Shown here one piece after another: positions 1 to 10,507 of a DNA stretch of 40,801 bases; position 1 is the first letter of the stretch, and each line of letters opens with the position of its first letter. The translations under genes were made by a program, and so were the position numbers. The notes beneath the pieces are model-generated. The model did no database searches. It saw nothing but the letters and a program-made list of their open reading frames with translations, and was not told the DNA's origin. This DNA is from Neolentinus lepideus HHB14362 ss-1 (Eukaryota; Basidiomycota; Agaricomycetes; Gloeophyllales; Gloeophyllaceae), in NCBI GenBank assembly GCA_001632425.1, contig KV425622.1:125940-166740 (forward strand), written 5' to 3'.

Positions 1-235
1 GTTCCGTGGCTGCCATGGTCAGAGCCGCCCTCTTGAGTTGACGCACTTGCACTGTATCCTTCTGTTTTAACCAGACTACCACCACCGTCAGCCATTGGTT
101 TCCTAGTCACCATCACTGTTGCGAAAAAGGGCTACATTGCTCTTACCTCTGTTCTCCACGGCCTGGACCTTGGCATGACGGGGCACTGGAAAGAGTAAGT
201 CAAGTGAATCTATGCTCCCTCGATACACCGCTCAC

Positions 236-401
236 CTTTTGGTTGACTCAGGGCCAACGCATCTTGAGCATCCTGCTGTTGCCTGTTGCGTGCCCGGGTT
301 GCTGCAGCTTTTTGAGCTTTAGTCAGTTGACTCGGACCTGGGGCCTGATGGGCAGGCTGCGATCCTTGGTCATTCCCTCGCGTCCTGCCAGCCATTTTCA
401 T
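236..401 (-). CDS. Possible first exon of an unassigned gene leaving the window on the left
   Basis: An ATG at 401 opens a 55-codon basic, Ala/Gln-rich reading frame (starts MKMAGRTRGNDQG) that runs into a good donor site (GTGAGC on the minus strand at 235-230). Further splice-like signals lie to the left, but the frame cannot be followed confidently and the gene would leave the window. The composition (Lys/Arg/Gln-rich, KAQKAAATRARNRQQQ) resembles the disordered N-termini of fungal transposon-encoded proteins, which is only an impression. It faces away from the Plavaka gene at 635. It could also be a chance open frame. Confidence 0.25.
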
Positions 402-634
402 GGGTGGATGTGACTGAGATAGATGTGGGGAGAGGCGAAGAGCAAAAGTTGCAACGGTTCACGGGTAATGAGGGTCGGGTGGATACGGCAGAGGGAGTCA
501 CACCATGGATGGCCAGGCGCTGTGGCCAGGCACGGCACTGTGGCCAGACACGGTGGCCAGACACGGTGGCATGGTGACATGTGAGTACAGGTTCACCATT
601 CTGATGCCGAAGTCCCATTCACGTCTCTTATCCA
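402..634. other. Flank of the Plavaka gene, no gene recognised
   Basis: The stretch holds a short direct repetition of a TGGCCAG-type motif (about 510-570, in ATGGCCAGGCGCTGTGGCCAG and following) and a splice-acceptor-like TTTTCTGTACAG ending at 650. An upstream exon of the transposase could lie here. No terminal inverted repeat of the element was found. Confidence 0.4.
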
Positions 635-3600
635 ATGGTTTTCTGTACAGGCTGTTCAGAGGTCTTTACACTTGGCGGTTACACCCAGCACTTACAACGG
701 ACACGCAACCCTGCCTGCCAAGCTATACATCAGCAGATCACGGAATACATCCCTAACTGTGACTCTCACACCTGGACGAACACCAGTGGTATACCCGAGG
801 ATCGCAGTGCAGCCAGTGATGGTGACGACTTACCACAGTTTGTTGGAGATTTTTTTGGAGGGAGCTATGTTGCCGACAACTTTGGATGGCAAGAGATGGA
901 TGTCGATGATAGGATGGATCTTGATGGTGAAGGCGAAGGCTTGGATGAGCCTGAGGACGGAGATGGTGCAGATGAGAGTGAAGCAGAGGTTGAGGGATCA
1001 GATTTTGAGGATGATGACAGCCTAGAGGCATGTTTCGGAGCGCATTGGGAGCCTCCAGTGCCAGAAGCACCTCTTGATGATGCTGACCAGCTGTACAGCA
1101 TGGATCTCGCGTTGACTGAGGACGACATTGGTGGGAGCTGAGATGAGTGGTTCCAGGCAGAGCAAGGGTTGCGCGCTGCACCTATTGTCGACAAATTCAC
1201 GTTCGGCGCTGCGGGAGCCCCCATACGCGAGGGTGGTCCTTTGCAGATGTCCTACGAGCATTATTCAAAAGAGACAAGTGCTTCTGATCAGAATCCATAC
1301 GCACCGTTCCAATCCAAGCTTGACTGGGAAACAGCGCTGTGGGCAAAGTTGCGAGGGCCAGGGTCGACAGCTGTTACTGAACTTTTCAAGATCAATGGGG
1401 TGAGTTCCAGCTATACACTCCAGACTTTGTTATATGGCTGTCTGACACTACTTATGAAAGGTCAATGATGCTCTTGGTCTTTCATACAAGGATGCAGACA
1501 GCCTCAACAAGATAATCGATAGCTTACCTGAGCGGCCCAGCTTCAAACGCGAGGAAGTCATTGTCGCAGGGGAAGCTTTCGAGTTATATTCCAGAGATAT
1601 TATCGAGTGTATCAAAGCCCTCTATGGAGACCCAGAATTTGCTCCGCACCTTATATTTGCACCCGAGCGACACTACAGTAATACCGACAAAGTGATTCGT
1701 CAGTACTCTGATATGCATACTGGCAAATGGTGGTGGGCGACGCAGGTAAGATTCTCCTGCATCATCAAACCAATCCCGTTATTGATTGTCATCAGTTCTC
1801 ACTATAGAAAGCACTCGAGCACCAACGGAAGGGAGCAACAATTATACCTGTCATCATCTCGTCTGACAAGACACAAGTGACACTGTTTGGTAACAAAACC
1901 GCCTATCCTATCTACATGTCGATTGGGAATCTACCAAAGGAGATTCGTCGAAAGCCATCACGTGGGGGCCACGTTCTACTTGGTTACTTGCCCACCACAC
2001 GCCTTGAACACATCAATAACAAGGCGGCGCGTCGCCGCACCCTTGCAAATCTATTCCATTCATGTGTACGGCACATTCTGCAGCCATTGAGGAAGGCAGG
2101 AATTGATGGTATTGTCATGTTGAGCGGCGATGGTGTGAAGCATTGCACTCACCCGATCTTTGCCACTTTCGTTGGTGACTATCCAGAACAGCTCTTAGTC
2201 ACTGGCGTGAAGACAGGCCAATGCCCGAAGTGCCCTATACCACACGAAGAACTTGGCAACTATGATCCTGATGTGGATTATCGATTCCGTGATCTCAATG
2301 CTATTTTATGTGCCCTGACAAGCATCACAGATGGTCCTGCTTCATTCATGAAGGCCTGTACTGCTGCCGGCGTGAAACCAATCCAGCACCCATTCTGGGA
2401 GGACTTGCCCTACACCAACATCTTCCAGTCTACCACACCCGACATTCTACACCAAGTCTATCAGGGTGTGATGAAGCACTTCATCTCTTGGGTCGTGAAG
2501 GCATGCGGAGCTGCCGAGATTGATGCTCGCTGCCGCAGATTCCCTCCCAACCATAATATACGACTATTCATAAAGGGGATAAGCACTCTATTGAGGGTGA
2601 CCGGACGAGAGCATGCGCAGATGTGCCAGCTTTTGATGGGACTGGTCCTCAATATCCGATTACCCAACCATATCTCTGCTGTATGCCTAGTGCGTGTGAC
2701 ACGCGCACTACTTGATTTCTGCTTCCTCGCGCAGTATCCTGTCCATACTGACGAGACTCTCAAGCTGCTTGAAGATGCACTGTGCCGCTTCCACAGTAAC
2801 AAGAGCATATTCATTGATCTTGGAATCCACAGCGACTTCAACATTCCGAAGCTGCATGCTCTCATACACTATCTAGTCTCAATCAAGTACTTTGGCACCA
2901 CCGATAACTATAATACTGAATATACCAAGCGCTTGCACATCAACTTAGCCAAGGACGCCTACCGTGCAACCAACCACAAAGATGAGTACCCGCAGATGAC
3001 CAAGTGGTTGGAACGGCGGGAGAAAGTCCTCCAGCATGAGAAGTACATCAAGTGGCAGCTCGCAGGACGCCCGGTGCCAACAGTGAAGCTTACCGAAGTG
3101 AAACCCCATTTCAATATGACTCGACACCCGACACTCAAAGCGGTGCCACTATCAAAGCTGTGGTCTGACTATGGGGCATCGTACTTTGAAGTAGCACTGG
3201 CCCGTTTTATTGTGCAATTCCACCAGTCCGGTCTTACACGGTCACAGCTGGATATTGCCTCTAAGGGTGTTTCGATTCGCTTTCAGACAGTGCCTGTATA
3301 TCACAAGATCAAATTCTGGAATCAAGACCCCTTTGGCCGTGACAATATGGTGGGAACACCAGATGCCATGCAGGTAAGGCCATCGCATCAAGACACCCAT
3401 CGTCGAGATGTGCCGGCAAGGTTTGACACAGTCTTGGTCAACCTTGGTGCAGGTACGGAGCAGAGCTTGCAAGGTGAATAGCTGCATCTTTTGATATATC
3501 TGTAGAAATGAATTATAATGCACAGGATACCGTGTCGCTCGAGTTCGCGCCGTTTTTTCACTCCCACCCCGTGCTATCTCGTCCCTATTCAAGAAGCCGC

Positions 3601-3875
3601 CGCCGAAGCATCTTGCATATGTCAAATGGTTCACACCTTTCTCAGCCGCACCGGACCACAACACCGGGCTGTACAAGATACAGAGGACAATCCGGAATGG
3701 CAAGAGGCAGGCAAGTGTTATTCCTGTCGCACAGATTGAACATAGTGTACATCTCTTACCGAAGTTTGGTCCTGTGGTCCCGCGTGAGTGGTCTAGTAGT
3801 ACGGTGCTGGATACTGCACCTGCATTCTATGTGAATCCATTCCTTGACCATCACACATTTGTTACTTTCTTGTAG
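635..3875 (+). pseudogene. Plavaka-family DNA transposase, one in-frame stop
   Basis: Four exons (635-1399, 1461-1745, 1808-3473, 3526-3875) give about 1,021 codons in one frame; the introns are 52-62 bp with GT-AG ends. The N-terminus has a Cys/His finger (CTGC...HLQRTRNPAC), then an acidic low-complexity stretch and the Plavaka catalytic core: HILQPLRKAG, LSGDGVKHCTHPIFATFVGD, GQCPKCPIPHEELG, TPDILHQVYQGVMKH, IPKLHALIHY, and the C-terminal HLAYVKWFTPF...GLYKI and FYVNPFLDHH blocks. The family is related to CACTA/En-Spm (CMC) transposases and is common in Agaricomycetes. A TGA at 1139-1141 interrupts the frame between GGS and DEWFQ, which marks this copy as probably inactive; everything else is open. 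The true start could be upstream, since an acceptor-like site (ending at 650) lies just after the ATG. Element ends were not identified. Confidence 0.85.
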
Positions 3876-4501
3876 GTATAATGCCACTTAGTCGTATATA
3901 AGTGTCGATGTGATGTCATTATTTTCTTCCCTTTCCTCTTCATAATTGTATTTGACAAGATGCCTAGTTACCTGATGATAAACAATAAGATGTGATCATG
4001 GCGAATTAATAGATCAGACTTATACTATCGAATCAGATATGAATTAGGTATGATTAGCCTGAGAGGTTTTTCCTGATGAGGTGAAAAAAAAGCACAAGTC
4101 TCACTGCTCTGGCTGGCCAAACAAGTCATCACAACACGGTCGCGTCCTCACAAGTCACGACCGCAAGTGTTCTGCTGTGCCCGAGCAATGAGAGCTGCTG
4201 CAAAGCAAGCCCAGCACCGAACTGAGGAGTAAGTGTAATTATAATGCATCCCGAAGCACTCACACCCAATATTGCGTGACTTATACCCATGTCGCAGGCT
4301 CTTTGATTCACAAGGAGGTTATTTGAATTCCCAAGTGTCTGATACCCAATTTCTCGACCATCTGGCTGATCATAGTTCATTCCAAGGCAAGTAATCTTAA
4401 ACTTCAGACTTAGCAATGAAGCAGAAAGATCTTAAGCAGCATTAGAATCGAGACCTACTCCACATCCAGAGAAAAGACAAGCGCACAATGATGGGGATCA
4501 G
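3876..4501. other. Gene-free stretch after the Plavaka gene
   Basis: AT-rich DNA with stop codons in all frames and an A8 run near 4085. It may contain the 3' end of the Plavaka element, but no terminal repeat or target duplication could be matched. Confidence 0.4.
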
Positions 4502-4852
4502 ATGCCCTCCAGAGCATCCACAAAGAAGATCTGTACTACGTCACCTGTGGCCGCTCGGAGTGACGATCGCTATCGTGCAATAGATGAGCGCATACACAGA
4601 CTCGAGATGTTCCACCGAGACTATGTTGAAGACATTGAGCGTGCGCTCATTCGGATCAAACAACAAGTAGATCAACTGCTGGAACAATCAACTCCTTGGG
4701 AATTAGTGCAGCTGCGTCTCGCAGTACGGGCCATGCATTGCGAACTACTTGAGGCTGTCAAAGGCAGCGCAGTCTTGAATCCCAACACATCAGAAGTCCA
4801 TGACGCAGATGTGGGGGTGAAATGCGAAAGAGACGAGGCAAGCAAGAGATAG
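4502..4852 (+). CDS. Small hypothetical coiled-coil protein
   Basis: A 116-codon open frame starts at ATG 4502 without visible introns. The middle (about residues 20-75) has a heptad-like pattern of charged and leucine residues (RYRAIDERIHRLEMF, YVEDIERALIRIKQQVDQLL) that suggests a coiled coil. No enzyme motif is seen. It sits between two transposase genes and may be an accessory ORF of one of the elements or chance coding. Function unknown. Confidence 0.3.
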   Translation: MPSRASTKKICTTSPVAARSDDRYRAIDERIHRLEMFHRDYVEDIERALIRIKQQVDQLLEQSTPWELVQLRLAVRAMHCELLEAVKGSAVLNPNTSEVHDADVGVKCERDEASKR

Positions 4853-5214
4853 ATAGTCTTCCAGAACTTAGGGTATAAGTCTGACAATGTATAGTTGCAC
4901 TTTGTTACTGTATCTCATCGAACCAAGTACATTTGAAGGTACAGAGCGAGCACAGAGGTTGAAAATACTTCCGTGGGCATCCTTAACGAGAACCCATCAA
5001 ACCATCACAATCGTTCCACGTTGCCTCCATGCGCCTATGACTCTGCTCATCTCCTCTCACCTGCATATGACTCCCATGTGAGACGTGCTGTTCAGTCTGC
5101 ATATTCAGATGGATATTCAGTGATCCATTCGAAATTGGATGTGTGTGACGATGCACTAGGTGGATTTGCATTGTCAGCGCATGTTGAGCACTCTGGCAGT
5201 GACCGCTCATTGAT

Positions 5215-8200
5215 TCATACTCTTTTACTGGTTTGATGTTTGCCGGTCTCATCAGCCCTGCGCTTGGTGCCCTTCGCTGGGACCTTTGTTTTCTTCTTCC
5301 GCTGTGCCTCTGCAACATTCCATTTCTTTCGATTTTGCACCGCTTGCTCAATGACTTCTTCACGGGATCTGGAATCAGCCTGATGAGGACGAAGTAGTTG
5401 GATTATTCATGCATTGCGCATCTGGGCCATATTAATTAGCATATCCTCTGGACATCGGGTATGCGAATATTGATTTTCTGTATATTCCGTGCTTATGCAT
5501 TCCTGGACCACTGTTCGTGTTCGTGTTGCAACACAGTGGTTACCATGGCAGTTGTGGACCACATTCACGGCACAAACAAGGTTCTGTAGATAGTCAGATA
5601 TGCAAGGAGTCCAGTTTGCTTGGGCGGAACTCACATTGAAAGTGACTAACACCAGATCATTTGGGCTGACTCGACAGGACGGGAATTCATATGGCTCTAT
5701 GTAAGTGCCAATCTCGCATTTTGCCACTAGCACACCAATGAGAATCTGCTGATCAGGGTCGACCAGAATCTCTCTGACAAGACCAATATTGGGCACCATG
5801 GGAGGCTCAGGTATGCCGGTGCGATAAAAAGTATATTTGTTGACTTCAAGTGTATCGCCGTTTGACAGGACCAGCTTGCGGCAGCGAAGTACTGTGCTGG
5901 GTACCAGACCATGGGCGACATGGTGACTGCTGGTCAATGTTGACCTCCATGGCACTAGTGAGTTCTCAGAGAGGGCCGTGTAATGCCCAGCTCTCTCAGG
6001 CCATTCCACAGCTTCCATACACATGAACTCGCGAAATTCATTATCTGAAATTAGGGCACGAACACCTGCGCCAGCTTGCCACGGCTCCACAGAATGGCCA
6101 TCCACATCACGACACAGAAATCCTCCGCTGATGAGATGTCGAACTGCATGCAGGTGTGCAAATGCCCGTGCTATATCCATACTCGGTGCGTGTTTTGTGG
6201 AGTGAACACTGCGAAGTTGAATGACAAGGTTGTAGGACTCAAACGTCTCGGTCGCATACAAAATGGCTGGGCCGAAGCGCTGTATGTGGTGCACGAGGTG
6301 TACGAACAGATGGAATTTAGGCTTATTGAACCATTGTGTCATCCACAGTGCAGTGGCAATTAGGAAATCATCAATTGCGCTTTGCAATATATCCTTCAGA
6401 GTGCTTAGATCCTTGCAGAAGATGACAAGAGCGGAACACTTACTAGGTAGCTTGGGAGATCGTCAATGGCCGGCTGGAAAATCAGTGGAGCCAGCCGGCA
6501 AAGTGCTAACCATGCCTTGTACTTAGCTTCGGGAATCAGTCCATGCAATACGGTGGGTGCCACTTGAAGGACAGCTCGGAAATCGCGGCCAACGAGAGAG
6601 CCGGCATATTGCATATTGCACAAGCGTGTGACCACGCAAACGTGCTGTGTTCAGGCCTGCCACATCCGCACTGGACAATTGCGTTTTTAGTTCCTCCTTA
6701 CCCTGTGATGTCTGATGAGAGACAGCATCACGCCACCAATACTTGACAACACCAAGCAACACAACATGTAGGATTTCAACTGGGGAATCCTGATTTGGAT
6801 CAAAATCTAACCGAATGTCAGGTCGGGTGCCATAGTATGTCTAGATATCCGTACCTGGTATATCTAGACATGGATTAAACAGGTTTTCAGGTAATGTTCC
6901 TCGGAATTCTTTCATTTTGCGCTTGAGCTCATCCGTTTTTGCTGTGCTTTCCAAAGGTTGTGAATGAAGGTCCTCCTTGATCTTAGCACATTCGGCGGCG
7001 AGTTTCTTGACAAAGTGCTGGAATTACTTGTCCTTGCACCCGGTATTGGTCGCTAATGAATCCACCGCACTCGGGGCACCTTCCAAGATGCGGTCAAGTT
7101 GTACGCTGAGTGCTTCCCGTGTTTGTTCCTTTGATCATGGTGAACCAGCCTATTTTATGTCAGTTATGAAGCGAAAATCACATGGCTGCTCACACCTTCA
7201 AAAACTCAGAGACTTGTTCAATTGCTCCTGCATCTTCTGGGGCATGATTTTTCTCATCGGCACCACGGACATCGCAGATATGACAAAAGCACTTTCCGGT
7301 CATGCCGATGTGTGCCGCAAATTCACTCGACATTGGGTTGTCACCCTGGAAAGCAAGCACCCAAGGTACCGCCAGGACTTGTTCTTGGTGAACACAGTCC
7401 CACTCCTCAATCCCACCCTGTCGCACTGCCCTAAAGTTTGGTGAGTGGAGATTTACTTTAAGTGCTGAGCACGACATCATACCGAAGTGTGTTAACAATA
7501 TGTTCCATCATCTCCAAAGGTGCAGCAATGTTGGATGTCGCAATGAAGTGAATGTTGTATAACATCTGACAGTACTTTCGAGGCAAGCCAGCCAATGTGA
7601 AGAGAATAGAATTATGCTTATTCCATTTTTTTGAGACATTTCTGGAAGTGTCGTCGCAATACATCCACAGCGGCAATGAATACACTCGTTTACCAGCAGC
7701 GACAGCCCTCCATCTGTTCACGGAAGGCTGGGATCAAGAATCCAATGGCACGACAGGATCCTCAGAATGGAGAACCCCTAGCAAAAATGTGGTATGACCA
7801 TGCTCATGAGCCAATATAGGGACTTACCTGCAATCCTGTCTGGTGATGGCAGACCATAGCGTCGTTGTGTGTCATGGTCTTGTAGATCTAACACTGACAT
7901 GAAGAAGACATCTAGAGGAATATCTAGGGTGCTGTCTGGCCGTCCATCAATTACGAATGCATCGGAATATCGGGTGAGCCGTAACAGGTGAACTCGGGCC
8001 CAAGTTCGTCCACCACGAGTGAACCAACACATTGGCATGATGGGAGCGATGCGACCCAAGCCATCTATACTGGCCAAGCATGGCTCCTCCACAAAATAGT
8101 CCTTTCCATCCCGATCTCGCACCATTGGACATGCCAAGTTTCCGTCGACTTCATCACGCCACCGTTCTGCTTGCCGTGCATCCTCCAGGTGATATCCAGA

Positions 8201-9353
8201 GTCCTCGGGGTAGAAGTGCAGCTTACCACGAACAAGAGGATTCGCGAATTCCTGGTGCGATAGTACATAAGATAGACATTACTGCAAGGTAAAGCAGATG
8301 ACGTACGTGCTCAATGATTTTTCGCCAATCATTGACCATGTACAAGTGACCGAGTTTACCCTCCACTGTAGTCGATTCAATACCAGTGATTTCCATAATA
8401 TTTTGACGGCGCCGTTTCGTCTGCTTCACTGTTGGGAGCCTGGCAACACCGTTCTGGATCGCAAACCACCGCATCACCCGCAATTCCATTTCGGAGAAGA
8501 GTGCACGTGGGAATGCCCCCATAATGTCTAGTAAGCACTCCTGCATCCGTTGTATACTTCTGTTAGTGACGGCTACTCATGGATAGTGTAATATTCACCT
8601 CTTTGCTTGGCCAAGGTGACCAATCCTCTGGTTCTGCTGTAGTGGGCACGGTGCCTGGAGCCAGCACTAGGTGAACTTCTGGTTAGAAAAGCTAAAACAG
8701 TCTATACAGTAACAGGTTGCAGCTGACCTTCCCGGGTTTGTCTGAGTATTTCATCATGCCCAAGAAGAATGTCGGGCATGGTGCTGGATATGGTACGAAT
8801 GTCGCCTTCAGGAAAGCGGTCATCCTCGGGCTCTGACTCAGACTCTGAATCCTCCAGGTCCTCCAGGTCTGGGGTAGGTGATCGATTCTGAGCCAATGCG
8901 CCTGCCCAATCATCATAAATCTGACTTTCATCATCTCCGGGGATTGCAGGACCGTGGACGGTGCCAAAAGGCTGCAGGAGCAAGTCAGGTGGTGCAGGAT
9001 TCTCGGGGTGTGGGAGGTCCAGCGGTGGGACAAGAGTGTGGAGGAGGGTGGTTCTTTCTTCCACCGGTGAGGAAGCTGGCACCGCGTTGGGGATCTCGTC
9101 TGTGGGGACAAGCTTGGGGGTAGGAGGCAGTGGTAGGTCGAGGAGCCGCACTTTCCGGACATGTCCCAGTGCATCTTCGTGTTTGACTGCTCTGCTTAAT
9201 GGCTCAAAGGGGCGGTCAGGGCAAATGAGACATTTGTAGTGCCCATTGTTATTGCGCAGGAAAACTTGTGTGCATATGTGAATAAGAAAAAATTATTGAG
9301 GGTAGTATATACATACACTTCTCGTTGACTAAGTGAGGCTTCCGAGTCGACAT
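5215..9353 (-). pseudogene. Degenerate transposase of a basidiomycete tnp-like family
   Basis: Exons read leftwards from ATG 9353 (MSTRKPHLVNEK) through a C2H2-like finger (CLICPDRPFEPL...KHEDALGH), an acidic linker, and blocks typical of a multicopy Agaricomycete transposase: GAFPRALFSE, LGHLYMVNDW, FYPEDSGYHLEDARQAERW, YSLPLWMYCDD, KKWNKHNSILFTLAGLP, FQGDNPMSSEFAAHIGM, VEILHVVLLGVVKYWWRDAV, GRDFRAVLQVAPTVLHGLIP, FNKPKFHLFVHLVHHI and FGPAILYATETFESYN. It ends in a lysine/arginine-rich tail at 5215. I place the family near CACTA-like transposases from memory of unannotated fungal relatives. The copy is dead: in-frame stops at 5409-5407 (TGA), 7026-7024 (TAA), 7137-7135 (TGA) and 7736-7734 (TGA), plus a 7-bp tandem duplication at 6604-6617 that shifts the frame. 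Introns are otherwise canonical, so it decayed after insertion as a normal spliced gene. Confidence 0.8.
6604..6617. repeat. 7-bp tandem duplication causing a frameshift
   Basis: GCATATT occurs twice in tandem (604-610, 611-617). Removing one copy restores the family motif reading LVQYAGSLVGRDF on the minus strand, so the second copy is an insertion. Confidence 0.8.
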
Positions 9354-10507
9354 GGAAGTAGATCAATGTATGCAATACAGAAGAAGTAAGATTGTCTACA
9401 CAAAGTATTATTCAATTACGGGCCTCGACGTCAGTCAGCAGAGTCTGGCAGGCCCGGCCGACGGCTGACAGCTTGGATTCCGACGGTGCGCACCGGCCCA
9501 GCTGTATAGCATTTAAACTTAAGCTGTGCTACTGCTGGCTACCGACGGCCTGCATATTTTGTGGGAAGTCAGGATATCACCAGTGGCAGCCGAGCGTGAA
9601 CCGGTCAGTGGCCATCCGGAGGCGCCTACCATCTGGATTCCAGAGTGCGATCGAACAGCAGTGTACACGCCTCCATTGAGTTCATGATCAGTTCATAGCG
9701 CGATTCGGGCAGAATCTCCCGCTGGACTCGAGGATTAATCACGAACCCAGAGTTTACTCGACACAGCGCACCAATTTGTCAACATTCGCAAGATATCATA
9801 ACGGACCAGGTTAACGATATGATGTTGCGTGTATTTACTGTGACAGTACTATCTCGGAAAGACACACTGGCGATCCTTGAGTGGCCCAGAGGACCCCGAG
9901 GAGTGTGTGGCTAGCTGGATTGGTTGAGAAGAGAAAGAAGTTGAGCGAAGTGCATGATGAAATAGAACGACTCCATCAGGAAAATGTCAGGCCGAAGGGA
10001 CTTGGCTTAAATTTCCTGAGGGGACTTAAACGTGTCTTAAACGGACTTTCTAGATTTTCAACGTTATTGTACATTGTAAATACGAGGAATGCAAAATCTC
10101 AGAAGATCTCCGGTTCACTATCTGCGGGTGGAAAGCACAACAGCGAGGACGAGCGACGAGACGACGGAGATAGTAGTCGGGATGACTGCGTAGCGAACTT
10201 AAGCGAGTTCTTCACACGGAATACTCGCGCGTATAGGTGAGCCACACGTTTCTCCCTGACAAAACCCTCCCCCACTTACCGTGGGAGTCGGGGAAAACTT
10301 GACTGAGCTAGTAAAAACTAGTGTCAATAAGTTTGACTTGCAGATTGTACTAAGTGACGTTGACCCGCAGACAAATTATACGATACAACATAACCTTCCA
10401 ACATGACGAATTGTGCACAGTGAAGCCCATCAGGGACGAATACAATGATCGCCAGAAGTCGACCTTGCGTGTGCTGTATTTGTAAAAGGACTTATCCGGA
10501 CTGAGTC
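9354..10507. other. Region between dead transposase and intersectin gene
   Basis: No recognised gene. One plus-strand open frame of 119 codons (9881-10240) has a charged N-terminal half (EKRKKLSEVHDEIERL) but no family resemblance, and it lies tail-to-tail with the intersectin gene. The last 250 bases before 10508 must hold the 3' UTR of that gene. No element termini were found. Confidence 0.4.
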
